The notes below the pieces were generated by a model that made no database searches, was not told the origin of the DNA, and saw only the letters and a list, made by a program, of their open reading frames with translations. A stretch of 64,000 nucleotides of DNA, taken from contig JACQXX010000077.1 in assembly GCA_016208495.1 (NCBI GenBank), forward strand, positions 1 through 64,000, in the 5' to 3' direction. Both the position numbers and the translations under genes were made by a program. Each line of letters begins with the position of its first letter. The stretch's first letter is position 1. Origin of the DNA: Acidobacteriota bacterium (GTDB lineage: Bacteria > Acidobacteriota > Blastocatellia > Chloracidobacteriales > Chloracidobacteriaceae). Positions 10,401 through 18,632 of the stretch are shown in pieces.

Positions 10401-10698
10401 CGTTGAGGGTGACACTTTTGTTGAGAACGATGTTTTCCGTGTATGTGCCGGGAGCCACATTGATAATGTCACCTGGATTGGCTGCCGTAATTGCTGCCTG
10501 AATCGAAGCAAAACACCCACTGGTTCCGCCAGGATTAACACATAAGGTGGCTGAATAAACCGGGGGGGTCAGGTGCAATCTCTGGTCAGTCAAAAAGGCA
10601 GTGCCAAGCGCCAGGGTGGTAACCAGTACCAGATATAAACCTTTTACACGCTTGAGATTCAAAGTGAAATGCCTGGAATGGGGGGAAGGATTCGACAT
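7447..10698 (-). CDS. Secreted parallel beta-helix / LamG / NHL-propeller protein
   Basis: The 1083-residue product begins with a charged region and a hydrophobic segment (GLYLVLVTTLALGTAFL) acting as a signal peptide. About residues 60-430 form a right-handed beta-helix of NosD/pectate-lyase style (ASIQAAITAANPGDIINVAPGTY opening). A LamG/concanavalin-like domain follows at about 440-640 (FPGDGNAGDIEDG; WRFYINGTE), then a CARDB-like Ig domain with paired cysteines (about 650-770) and six or so NHL blades to the end (LYVADTSNNRVQMF and relatives). The start is the internal ATG at 10698, because GGAG lies 8 bp upstream at 10707-10710. The longer frame has no such site. It is probably cell-surface or extracellular. 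The substrate is unknown; the fold mix suggests carbohydrate or surface-polymer binding. Confidence 0.82.
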   Translation of the reverse strand: MSNPSPHSRHFTLNLKRVKGLYLVLVTTLALGTAFLTDQRLHLTPPVYSATLCVNPGGTSGCFASIQAAITAANPGDIINVAPGTYTENIVLNKSVTLNGAQAGVDARGRVVGAPNPAVESIITAGSGTLIQLQTGAAGAIINGFAFQGGNRAVESSSGPIDRIRLLNNHVAGFTGNGIFLNDTGIDITVNQNVIDGTSKTGSGGLFHLDTDNFDGFRFTSNIIRTGPTATGFFVDGNHNVGLSATRSPLIGGNLITDIQTGMNLGSRAFEFGTIRGNTFQNSGFDGLQGGIQNTLITGNVFHNNGRSGLALTSFGNMGADRGAQNCTITCNTFTNNGFTQNSGDTAGGGITFSATQVVGSIATNHTNTNNISGNFAGARYTGVELIDVENNWWGNATGPTVAGNPGGTGDRIAGVGAANLDFAPFQTTALADTDSDGLLDACEPLCTPAPANLVSWFPGDGNAGDIEDGNPGSVQNGAGFAPGFVGQAFSLDGVDDFVNVPDAANLDFSPTGPITVDMWVFRTAANPVMYLLGKQTACGSINYQLGQDATRGLYFAGDTGSGVNTNVSLPLDTWTHLAATFDGTTWRFYINGTEAANTNAGGTLGPTNAAPLEIGASGTCGNTFPGLIDEVEIFNRALGASEIQAIFNAGTGGKCKVPELVAAGATIVTEGCNPGNGAIDPGETVTVSLCIQNIGSANTSALMGTLQATGGVTDIQAPNPQLYGVVIAGGSAVCAEFTFTATGTCGDMLTASLQCQDSTTDLGTLTYDFTLGTPGPTCCITPCTTCPSLYVADTSNNRVQMFDGMVWSLVGVGTVGSGNGQFRLPEAVTFDVNNRIYVADTGNNRIQWSTDSGMTWANFATIGSGSNQVRSPQGLVIDADGNLYVSDTGNGRVMRFDGGLPGNAVIIASNGAASGQVGSPRGLAVDATFRLFVTDESNSRILRINNANTVITSTSGVIIATIGSASNKVRNPQGVALDEDGNLYVADTGNSRILRWINANPNNSTTLALTGSGLGQVNRPEGVTVSEFTTGPFSGGPLLVVGDTSNNRIQGRFVPTGGWMLVGAPNGVGSGVGQFRAPSKIR

Positions 10699-11399
10699 GG
10701 TATTTTCTCCTGGGGGTAACTCCAGCTTTACATTGGAGTTTGAGACAACCTGCAACATTTCCGGTAATTCCTTCTGTGAGTTTTCTCATAATCAGTCTGG
10801 CTGATTGGGGAAGCACTGGAATTTCCACTTGTTGTTTTAGGGCAACAAAAACACAGCCCCGTCACTGCCCACATGGGCAAGATAACTGAGTTGGCCGTGC
10901 TATAGAAAAATCCCGGTTCGCGGGTACCAGGAAAGACGACACCTTTTAAGTGGTGGTGAAGTTAGAAAGAGATCACCACACTGAATTGGTTTGATTGGAT
11001 GAACAACAAAATAAATAAGGAATGGAAGCGAAAGATAAGGGGGCTTGGCTTCCCTCCTGAAACGCAATTGGGGTTACGTCTAAAGCAATAACCAATCAGC
11101 TTTAAGGCATTGGCTTGAAACAAAGGAGGCTTCGTTGAACTGGTTGAGAATTTTTAGAATGTTCAAAACTGAGGCTGACCATACTTTTTTCATTTGGGTA
11201 AAGTCAAGAAAAATCTGGTTTAGGGCAGAAAATTTCAGTCATCCAGATGTGATAGCGTTTCAGAAAATGATTTCGGTTCAGAGTAACGTCTTCAGGCAGG
11301 AGACATGACGAGTAGGACGCCAAAAAACGCTCTCGTCTAAAGACGATACTCTGAACCTTTTACCTGAAAGGCTATAGCCAGAAACCGGAAGACAGATGA
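10699..11399. other. Intergenic region with no recognisable gene
   Basis: About 700 bp separate two minus-strand genes. I see no convincing coding frame. A 30-codon frame starting near 10998 has no ribosome binding site. The stretch should hold the promoter of the NHL gene, but I could not identify clear -35/-10 boxes. The only strong structure is the inverted repeat at 11275-11357. Confidence 0.5.
11275..11357. repeat. 19-bp inverted repeat pair enclosing a 45-bp loop (foldback)
   Basis: GGTTCAGAGTAACGTCTTC at 11275-11293 pairs with the reverse complement at 11339-11357 with one mismatch. The right arm overlaps a small CGTCTAAAGACG palindrome at 11334-11345. It lies just downstream of the sialidase-like gene on the minus strand. 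It could be a stable 3'-end hairpin or a very small non-autonomous element. No T-run follows on either strand close enough for a classical terminator. Confidence 0.7.
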
Positions 11400-12407
11400 C
11401 TATTTTTCAGATTTTTCAGGCTTGAGCGTACAGGTCTGAAGTTGGAAAACACCCGTTCGACTATCGGACCACACCAGTTGAAAGCTCCCATCGGGTTTGG
11501 CCGCCATCGCAAGGTAATGCCCACCACCAGGAAACTTATTGGCGACGTCCGCATTCCCTGGCGTTGCCGGGTCACTGCTGATATCAGTGACGCGCACAGG
11601 TGCGATAAAAGTCTTTCCACCATCCAGGGAGAGCGTGGCATACAGGTCATTTTTCCGGGGATCATGCCGGCGGTCAACCCACGATACACACAGGACTCCG
11701 GCGTTATTCACGGCGGCAGAAGGCACAATCGCCTGGCCTTGAGGTTGAGACGCCACCGAATCAACCCGGATGTCACTCGACCAGGTTTGTCCACCGTCAC
11801 TCGAAGCATTCACCCAAATGCCATCATATTGCCCGGCGGGCCCCGCCGCACGAATAAAGTAGACGCGATCCCTGGTTGGCGACTGGCTCTGATCCACAAC
11901 CAGTTGGAAGTACCCTTTTGCCCGGCCCAATTTCTTTGTCACTGGAAACGGTCCGGAAAACGTCTGGCCTTCGGTGGTTGAAACATACACCCAGGCTTCG
12001 CCGCTTTCCCCAGCCATTGGCACGACCAGGGTGCCATTGCTCAAGACGACCGGTTGCGTAAAGCTCCTCATTTTTCCCTGACTGTCAATCACGGTCGAAC
12101 GGCCAATCCCGTCACCTTTCCCACAGGTCGTGAGAAAAACATCAACCTTCATATCTTCAGTAAATTTAGCAGCCGCGAAATAAACTTTCGATTGTGACGG
12201 ATGAATTGCCATTTTCGTGCCGTCAAATTCACCCGCGATGGTCTGGACGCCAGGTGACCAGGATTTGCCGCCGTTGTCCGAAGAAAATATCTGAACGGCC
12301 ATCTGGCCGGTAAATTTCTTTGGCTGCCCTAACCATGTTCCACGCCGGGAAGGCTTTGAACAAGTTGAATGCGAGTGGTGATTTCCAAGTTTCACCTCCT
12401 CCAACAC
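11400..12407 (-). CDS. Sialidase/BNR-repeat protein, 5' end damaged
   Basis: The product of up to 335 residues carries Asp-box (BNR) motifs: SSDNGGKSWSPG near residue 43, SSDGGQTWSSD near 205 and SLDGGKTFIAPV near 262. These are typical of six-bladed exo-sialidase-like propellers. The frame starts inside the propeller with no signal peptide. In the overlapping minus frame above 12300 another BNR-like GGGETWKSPL reads out of register, so the 5' part appears frameshifted and cut off by about 12430. I regard it as a truncated gene or pseudogene. A functional shorter protein cannot be excluded because the remaining frame is clean. Confidence 0.65.
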   Translation of the reverse strand: MLEEVKLGNHHSHSTCSKPSRRGTWLGQPKKFTGQMAVQIFSSDNGGKSWSPGVQTIAGEFDGTKMAIHPSQSKVYFAAAKFTEDMKVDVFLTTCGKGDGIGRSTVIDSQGKMRSFTQPVVLSNGTLVVPMAGESGEAWVYVSTTEGQTFSGPFPVTKKLGRAKGYFQLVVDQSQSPTRDRVYFIRAAGPAGQYDGIWVNASSDGGQTWSSDIRVDSVASQPQGQAIVPSAAVNNAGVLCVSWVDRRHDPRKNDLYATLSLDGGKTFIAPVRVTDISSDPATPGNADVANKFPGGGHYLAMAAKPDGSFQLVWSDSRTGVFQLQTCTLKPEKSEK

Positions 12408-12543
12408 CGTAGGGGAGTGTCAATATCATTGAGGGCAGGGTCAGGTAATATCATTTTGGGCTGAGGGTATCGGGCTAAGGAAAATACAATTTTTTCAATT
12501 CATCCCCGCCCTACCGCTTCGCGGTTGAGGTCGGGGCTTTCTC

Positions 12544-13389
12544 TCATTTTTTCTGGTAAAACTGCTCGAGTGTCTGGACGATGCGTTCATTTTCGCGAAC
12601 CAGTTGTTTGTGGTTGCGCAGGCCGATTTCAGTCGCAATGGCATTGATCACAACCGCAAACGCCGCGAAAGAATTGGTAAACAAAATATTCTCGTTAGTA
12701 ATAAACAGCTTGTATTCGGCAATCAATGCCATCGGAGACGTGGCTTTATCGGTAATCGTCATCAACGGGATATTTTCACGCCGGGCCAGTTCGGCAAATT
12801 GCAGCGTGGTGACTGAATAGGGCGGAAACGAAAATCCAATCACCAGATCCTGGCGCTTGAGTCGCAGGATTTTTTCTTCGATGGGCGTCACCTCGGCATC
12901 AGAGGAAATCGCTTCGACCCCAACCTGCTGGAGTAAATAAGACGCCAGCCGTGCCAGGGATGCCGACAATCCAACGCCCAGAATCAACACTTTGCGCGAA
13001 CGGGCAATGCAGTCAACGATTTCGCGAAATTCCTCACTGTGAATCCGCGCAATCGTGTGATTGATGTTGTACACATCCTGCTTGGCCACCCGGATCAGCG
13101 TGTCTTCCTGCCCGCGTTTGCTGGCCAGCTTAAAGCGCTCTTCGGGTTTGAGTTCCTCACGCAAGTCACGGAGCAGGTCAGTTTTCAGGTCGGGATATCC
13201 TTCGTAGCCCAGCATCTGGGCAAACCGCACGACCGTGGCATTGCTGACCCCGACCCGATTCCCCAGTGCCGCGCTTGAGAGCAACGGCACTTCAGTTGGT
13301 GAATTGAGCAGAAAGTCAGCCAGCTTCTTAAAGTTGTCAGTGAGCTGGTCATAGCGGGTGAGTATCCGAGTGCGAAGGGTGTGTTCCAT
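12544..13389 (-). CDS. MurR/RpiR-family transcriptional regulator (HTH + SIS)
   Basis: The 281-residue product has an N-terminal RpiR helix-turn-helix (about residues 1-80; AALGNRVGVSNATVVRFAQM) and a C-terminal SIS domain (about 125-250; KVLILGVGLSASLARLASYL). SIS domains normally bind phosphosugar-type effectors. The start ATG at 13389 excludes about 48 upstream codons that read through a heptamer repeat array; no strong ribosome binding site is visible. It is the distal gene of the minus-strand series cyanophycinase, transporter, receptor, regulator, and is the natural candidate to bind the GTAATG-TT-CATTAC palindrome at 19607-19620. Related family operators (for example HexR, TGTAAT/ATTACA type) look similar. 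The regulatory link is inferred. Confidence 0.88.
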   Translation of the reverse strand: MEHTLRTRILTRYDQLTDNFKKLADFLLNSPTEVPLLSSAALGNRVGVSNATVVRFAQMLGYEGYPDLKTDLLRDLREELKPEERFKLASKRGQEDTLIRVAKQDVYNINHTIARIHSEEFREIVDCIARSRKVLILGVGLSASLARLASYLLQQVGVEAISSDAEVTPIEEKILRLKRQDLVIGFSFPPYSVTTLQFAELARRENIPLMTITDKATSPMALIAEYKLFITNENILFTNSFAAFAVVINAIATEIGLRNHKQLVRENERIVQTLEQFYQKK

Positions 13390-13405
13390 AATTTTGAGGG
13401 TTGCA

Positions 13406-13430
13406 GGGTTCGGGGTTCGGGGTTCGGGGT
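13406..13430. repeat. Heptamer array GGGTTCG upstream of the RpiR gene
   Basis: Three to four GGGTTCG units end in GGGTATG about 20 bp upstream of the regulator start. A GAGTTTCGAAAAGG sequence follows that resembles the TTCGAA cores beside the CCCTGAA arrays at 20890 and 54735. Confidence 0.85.
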
Positions 13431-13585
13431 ATGGGAGTTTCGAAAAGGCGCAATGATTTGAATGACTTAAAATGACACAATGGAAATAGCGTAACGGCAA
13501 CGTCCATTGAGTCATAAAAACTATCACGATCAATCATAATAAGTCGAAAAATCCATTCGATTGCCCTCACGGGAGAGGGCTGAAG

Positions 13586-13696
13586 ACTTTCGGGCTGAGG
13601 GTATTTAAACCCGTTGTCTTCAGCCCCAAGCCCCAAGCCCTGGTTTTCTCAGCCCACCTTCTTCAGCCCCAAGCCCTGGTTTTCTCAGCCCCGGTT
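13586..13696. repeat. CTTCAGCCC-family repeat cluster
   Basis: GGGCTGAAG and its complement CTTCAGCCC recur five or more times, with the phrase AAGCCCTGGTTTTCTCAGCCC occurring twice. The cluster ends at the stop codon of the TonB receptor gene. The same word family occurs near 12460, 31775-31885, 38996-39050, 48770-48845, 49148-49195, 57341-57435 and 59041-59161. Confidence 0.8.
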
Positions 13697-13697
13697 T

Positions 13698-16600
13698 TTA
13701 AAACGTCAACTTCAAGGCAAACTGAATCCGACGCGGACCGCCTGATGACAGCGGGTTGCCGCGATCAGCCGTGTCGCCCAGACGACCGAACTGCGAGTTC
13801 AGCAAGTCGCCGCGTGGCTGGGCAAATTCTGGATTGTTGGCAATATTGAAGAACTCTGCCCGGAACTGCAATCGCAACCGCTCAGTGATTTGAGTGTTCT
13901 TGGTCACCGAAAAATCCACAATCGTGAAGCCTGGTGCCGTCAGAATATTGCGACCAGCATTGCCAAAGGTTCCAAAATCGGGGGCGGCAAACACCTGGTT
14001 CAGAATATTGCGATCCAGCCGTTGACCTGGTCGGAATTTGATCAGGCTCAAATCGCCGATGATGTTTGGACGGTCATTGAATTCAAAGAACCCTGAGAAA
14101 TCATCGCCATAGAACACATCCACCGGACGACCAGTCTGGAACGTCATCAATGTGTTGACGGTCCAGCCTTTGCCAACCACTGTCGGCAAGAACGTCATGG
14201 TTGGAATTTCATATGACACGCTGCCGGTAAAGCGGTGTTTGACGTCAAAGTCCGAGCGGGCGCGTTCGGCGCGGATGTTGTTTGAATTCTGTGGGTTGAC
14301 CGGGCGATTTGACGATGCCGTATCCATTGATTTGGCATAGGTATACCCAACCAGGGCTGTCACCCCGCGCCAGTTGCGCTGGGTAAAGGTGGTCTGCAGG
14401 GCGTTGTAATTTGAATTTCCTGTTGAGGTCAGGAAGTTGACATACTGGAATAGCGGGTCACCATCGGCGTTGAGCAACTGATTGTCAAACGGACGAAGTT
14501 CGTTTTCGACGTCGAAAATCTGGTTGATGTCTGACAGCGAATAGAGCCGCGTCCCACGGTTGCCAACGTAGGCCACTTCGAGTGAAGCATTATCCCAGAG
14601 TTTCTGCTGGATGTTGAGGCTGTAGCTGTGGGTAAACGGCGTGCGGATGTTCTGATCAATTCCGAGCACGTCCAGGAAACTATCTGGAATTTCCAGCGAT
14701 GGGAAGATTTGCTCGCCCAGTCTCCAGTTCAGGCTCGAACCACGTGGACGCACAATGTAGCTGTTGATGGAACCCACCGGGTTGAAGTTTAGACCCAGGG
14801 TTGGGGAAACCGCATTGACCGTGCCGGTTTGACCGATGAAGGCCGAGAGTGCCGGCGGATCATAGTACATCCCCCAGTTGGCGCGAACCACGGTCCGGCC
14901 AGTGCCCTTCACATCCCAGGCAATCCCAAGGCGTGGCGCAAAGTTGTTCAAATCATTTTCATACGGCTTGTCGAGATCAGCCCCAACCTGTTGCAAACCG
15001 ACACCTGGAATGAAATTGGCCAGCAGGTTGTTGGCTTCGTTGAGCACGCCGAAGAATTCATAGCGCACCCCAAAGTTCAGGGTCAGGTTTGGACGGATTT
15101 TGAAATCATCCTGGGCAAACAATGACCAGCTCGTCTGGCTCACTTCACGCAGGGTGCTCCCGGTCAGAACTGACGCCCGGTCCACCCGACCGGCCAGAAA
15201 ATCACTCAGCGAGCGGAAGCGAAATTCACCACGCGCCGCCAGGTCACGGGTATTGACCGCCCGGTCATAGCGGAAATCACCACCGAACTTGAACGAATGA
15301 CGACCACGCGTCCAGGTAATGTTGTCCAGAATTGAATAGGTTTCGCTTGGATCGGAAATCAGATTGGTGGCACGTCCACCAAAGGTATCAAACCCGCTGA
15401 TTCGAATCCGCGGCATCCCACCACGGGTTGGATCGGTAATCCCGGTCACAAATCCGATGTCTGCTGGATTGAAGTCTTTATTGAGCGGAGCGATTTCCTG
15501 GAACAACCGGGTGTAGCCAAACCGAACTTCGTTGACGATTTCCGGTTTGATGACCGATGTGTAGCTCAGCCCCAGACTCTGTGACCGCTGATCATTGGAC
15601 GCAATGTCTTCCGGGCGCAGATAAAAGTTATCCACTTCAGACTGGCTGGTGTTGCCCAACAGGTATTTGCCGTTGATCGTGTTATTGGCGTTGATGTTGT
15701 AGTCGAGTTTGACAATGTAGTTGTCAATATCGCTAAACGATGGAAATGTTACCACCGCGCTGTCATTGGCATCACCCAGCGGAAACAGTGACAGCAACCG
15801 GGCGCTTAATGGGTTGATACCACCATTTGGGGTCGCCCGGGCAATTGAAGCCGCACCGGGTGAAAACACGGTCAAACTTTCGGCCTGACGCACGCGCTGG
15901 CCTTCGTAGTTGCCAAAAAAGAACAGCTTGTCTTTGACAATCGGACCACCAAGGGTAAAGCCAAACTGGTTCATCCGAAGGGGGTTTTTGGCCAGCGGCG
16001 CCCCCGTGTTTGAATCGCGAGTGGCATTAAAAAAGGCCCGGGCATCGAGTTTGTCATTGCGGAAGAATTCATAGAGCGAACCGTGGAACTCGTTGGTGCC
16101 CGACTTGATCGCCACGTTGACCACCCCACCAGCTTTCGACCCATACTGGGCTGACGGCGCATAAGTCAGCGTGAATTCCTCAACTGCATCCACCGGCAAA
16201 AACCCGCCCGACTTGACGTTGACGCCTTCCTGTCCCTGCGCAACTGTTCCGGAATAGTTATCGTTGTTGCTGATCCCATCCAACTGGAAGTTGTTTGAGG
16301 TATTGCGCGACCCGTTGACGTTGGTTGTGCCAAACCCGCCGCCCGGCTGACGCTGAAATCCAGGGCGCAGCCCAATCAGGTCCTGGAAATCACGACCGTT
16401 GAGCGGCAATTCGATCAATTGTTTATTGTCGAGTGTTCCACCCAGATCGGTGTTGGTGGTATTGATCAAGGGTGACCCGGCTTCAACGGTCACCACATCA
16501 GAGGAGGCACCGACTTCGAGCGCAATTTCCGTGCGCGTGTCACGGGCAATATTGATCTCTACGGTTTGCGTGGCCTTTTTAAAGCCTTCAACTTCGACGG

Positions 16601-16883
16601 TCACGGTATAGGTCCCAGGCGGTAATTCCACAATCGTGAAATCACCACTCTCACTGGTTGTAGCCGTTCGTGAAAAATTGGTCGCCATGTTAGTGGCCGT
16701 CACGGTGGCACCAGCCAGCGCCAGATTCTGAGCGTCGGTGACAGCACCAACCAGACGTCCACGTGCGGTCTGGGCCAACGAATTCATCGAAACAACCCCA
16801 ACCAGTGCGATGGCCAGCAGCCCCAGGGCGCCGGTTCGAACAAGCTGCTTCGCCAGTTGAATGAGGGGGGTGAGATACAACAT
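13698..16883 (-). CDS. Oar-like TonB-dependent outer-membrane receptor
   Basis: The 1061-residue product begins with a hydrophobic signal sequence (LGLLAIALVGVVSMNSLAQ). A carboxypeptidase-regulatory beta-sandwich follows (about 40-125: GRLVGAVTDAQ...ATVTATN), then a plug domain (about 130-270: LPLNGRDFQDLIGL, FQLDGISNNDNY) and a beta-barrel ending in the aromatic FALKLTF expected for outer-membrane insertion. AGGGAG lies 7 bp before the ATG at 16883. Such receptors import large ligands across the outer membrane in Acidobacteria and Bacteroidota. Its position between a transporter and a regulator suggests that the ligand is the polymer or peptide handled by the neighbouring peptidases. No TonB/ExbBD is encoded here. 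Confidence 0.93.
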   Translation of the reverse strand: MLYLTPLIQLAKQLVRTGALGLLAIALVGVVSMNSLAQTARGRLVGAVTDAQNLALAGATVTATNMATNFSRTATTSESGDFTIVELPPGTYTVTVEVEGFKKATQTVEINIARDTRTEIALEVGASSDVVTVEAGSPLINTTNTDLGGTLDNKQLIELPLNGRDFQDLIGLRPGFQRQPGGGFGTTNVNGSRNTSNNFQLDGISNNDNYSGTVAQGQEGVNVKSGGFLPVDAVEEFTLTYAPSAQYGSKAGGVVNVAIKSGTNEFHGSLYEFFRNDKLDARAFFNATRDSNTGAPLAKNPLRMNQFGFTLGGPIVKDKLFFFGNYEGQRVRQAESLTVFSPGAASIARATPNGGINPLSARLLSLFPLGDANDSAVVTFPSFSDIDNYIVKLDYNINANNTINGKYLLGNTSQSEVDNFYLRPEDIASNDQRSQSLGLSYTSVIKPEIVNEVRFGYTRLFQEIAPLNKDFNPADIGFVTGITDPTRGGMPRIRISGFDTFGGRATNLISDPSETYSILDNITWTRGRHSFKFGGDFRYDRAVNTRDLAARGEFRFRSLSDFLAGRVDRASVLTGSTLREVSQTSWSLFAQDDFKIRPNLTLNFGVRYEFFGVLNEANNLLANFIPGVGLQQVGADLDKPYENDLNNFAPRLGIAWDVKGTGRTVVRANWGMYYDPPALSAFIGQTGTVNAVSPTLGLNFNPVGSINSYIVRPRGSSLNWRLGEQIFPSLEIPDSFLDVLGIDQNIRTPFTHSYSLNIQQKLWDNASLEVAYVGNRGTRLYSLSDINQIFDVENELRPFDNQLLNADGDPLFQYVNFLTSTGNSNYNALQTTFTQRNWRGVTALVGYTYAKSMDTASSNRPVNPQNSNNIRAERARSDFDVKHRFTGSVSYEIPTMTFLPTVVGKGWTVNTLMTFQTGRPVDVFYGDDFSGFFEFNDRPNIIGDLSLIKFRPGQRLDRNILNQVFAAPDFGTFGNAGRNILTAPGFTIVDFSVTKNTQITERLRLQFRAEFFNIANNPEFAQPRGDLLNSQFGRLGDTADRGNPLSSGGPRRIQFALKLTF

Positions 16884-17117
16884 GGTCTTTCTCCCTAAAG
16901 TCTTAAAAATGTTAATGTTTGATCGCCATGAGCCAAATTATGAATTATGAAAAAATCAGACTCCGCTTTCTCTGGACGTCGTCATTTCGTTCAGGGCAAA
17001 GCTTCCGCTCGACTGCCGTCAGGCAATCTTTCTTTTGCATTGTAATGTCCGATTGATCTTCTGACCCCAGCAGGCCATCACTGAGTTAAATGATTCTTCT
17101 CAAACTATTTAACTCAC

Positions 17118-17145
17118 TCATAATTCATAATTCATAATTCATAAG
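17118..17145. repeat. Heptamer array TCATAAT (4 copies)
   Basis: Four tandem TCATAAT units, the last one TCATAAG, end 8 bp from the stop of the transporter gene, within the 270-bp gap before the TonB receptor. Confidence 0.88.
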
Positions 17146-17153
17146 TTCAAAGA

Positions 17154-18629
17154 CTATTGCCAGTTGGTGAGAACTGGCCAAATCAAAAGCAGACTCCCGC
17201 AGATGGCCAGGATGACTTGCAACGGCCACATAAACTTAAACCAGTCTTTCCAGGGGATTTTCGCCAGCGACAAAACACTCATGGTCACGCCGGAAGTCGG
17301 CACCACCAGCGTCGTAAACCCTTCGCCAAATTGAAACGCCAGCACTGAAGTTTGCCGGGTAACGCCCACCAGATCAGACAGCGGCCCCATCAACGGCATC
17401 GTCAGTGCGGCGTGCCCGCTCCCAGATGGAACCAGAAGATTCAACAGGGTTTGAACCACAAACTGCATCTGGGCGGCAAAGAGTGGCGACCCAGAGCCAA
17501 TCAAACCGGAGAGCGAATACAAAATCGTGTCGAGAATATTGCCGTCCTGGGCAATCACCAGGATGCTGCGTGAGAGGCCAACCACCAGCGCGGCACCGGC
17601 AATGTCTTTCACACCCGCCACATAACTTTCCGCAATCTCATTGGCGGGCATTTTGCCCAAAATCCCGACCAAAATGCCGGTTCCCAAAAAGATGGCGGCC
17701 ATTTCCGGGATGTACCAGTGAAACTTGATCACACCCAACACCAGAATCACCAGCGCTGACAAAAATGTAACCAGCACCAGAAAGTGCGAGGTTTCAAATT
17801 GCTGGGGACCGATTTCAACCGTTTTGGCTTCCCGGCGACGTTCTTCATCAATATAGAAGACCGGGCTCAACTCGGGATTGGCCTTAATCCGCCGGGCATA
17901 CCACATCACATAGCTGATGCCGACAATCACAATCACAAAATAGACAATTGTTCGATAGCCCATACCTGAAAATGGCTTGAGTTCACAAATTCCCTGAGCG
18001 ATTCCAACGGTGAACGGGTTGAGCATGGCGCCGGCAAAGCCAAGGCCCGCACCGACAAAACACATTGAGACACCAACAATCGAGTCATAGCCAAGCGCCA
18101 TCGCGAGCGGAATAAAAACCAGGACAAAGGGAATGGTTTCTTCGCTCATCCCGATAATGGCGCCGCCCAGTGAAAACAGTCCCATCACAATCGGAATCAG
18201 AAGTTCGCCCCGGTCCTTGAGCCGCTCGACCACCCAGTAAATGCTGACATCAATGGTTCCGGTCTTGTTTAAGACTGCGAAGGCACCGCCGATGATAAAA
18301 ATAAAGCTTATGATTGGAATGGCCTGGGCAATCCCTTTGATCGGCGCTTGCAGGAGCTTGTCCACACCCTGCGGGGTTTGTTCGACCCGATGAAACGAAC
18401 CAGCCACCACAATTTCACGGCCTTCTTTGTCTTTGGCGCGTTCGTATTTGCCGCTGGGAATCACCCAGGTGGCCATCGCCGTGACCACCAGCACTGAAAA
18501 AATCAGCACATAGGTATTGGGAAACCCCCAAAATCTGGGAGCGTCCGGTGCGGTTGATCGAAACAGGAACCCTCCCACAACGAGGAGAATCACCAGCAGT
18601 GAAAGCATCAGGGGAATATTGGCAAGCAT
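17154..18629 (-). CDS. YfcC-family (arginine/C4-dicarboxylate-type) membrane transporter
   Basis: The 491-residue product is strongly hydrophobic with about 12 membrane segments. It carries the conserved GMSEETIPFVLVFIPLAMALGYDS block of the YfcC/DcuC-like ion-transporter superfamily (about residues 165-190) and the PSGSGHAALTMPLMGPLSDL signature near 400. Members are annotated as putative basic amino acid antiporters or dicarboxylate carriers. Its start lies only 3 bp after the cyanophycinase stop, so the two are almost certainly co-transcribed. Transport of aspartate, arginine or their dipeptides fits the context, but substrate and direction are inference. Confidence 0.87.
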   Translation of the reverse strand: MLANIPLMLSLLVILLVVGGFLFRSTAPDAPRFWGFPNTYVLIFSVLVVTAMATWVIPSGKYERAKDKEGREIVVAGSFHRVEQTPQGVDKLLQAPIKGIAQAIPIISFIFIIGGAFAVLNKTGTIDVSIYWVVERLKDRGELLIPIVMGLFSLGGAIIGMSEETIPFVLVFIPLAMALGYDSIVGVSMCFVGAGLGFAGAMLNPFTVGIAQGICELKPFSGMGYRTIVYFVIVIVGISYVMWYARRIKANPELSPVFYIDEERRREAKTVEIGPQQFETSHFLVLVTFLSALVILVLGVIKFHWYIPEMAAIFLGTGILVGILGKMPANEIAESYVAGVKDIAGAALVVGLSRSILVIAQDGNILDTILYSLSGLIGSGSPLFAAQMQFVVQTLLNLLVPSGSGHAALTMPLMGPLSDLVGVTRQTSVLAFQFGEGFTTLVVPTSGVTMSVLSLAKIPWKDWFKFMWPLQVILAICGSLLLIWPVLTNWQ

Positions 18630-18632
18630 GGG

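Noticed and set aside
10998-11090. 30-codon open frame in the large gap
   Set aside because: No ribosome binding site, no similarity recognised, and too short to support.
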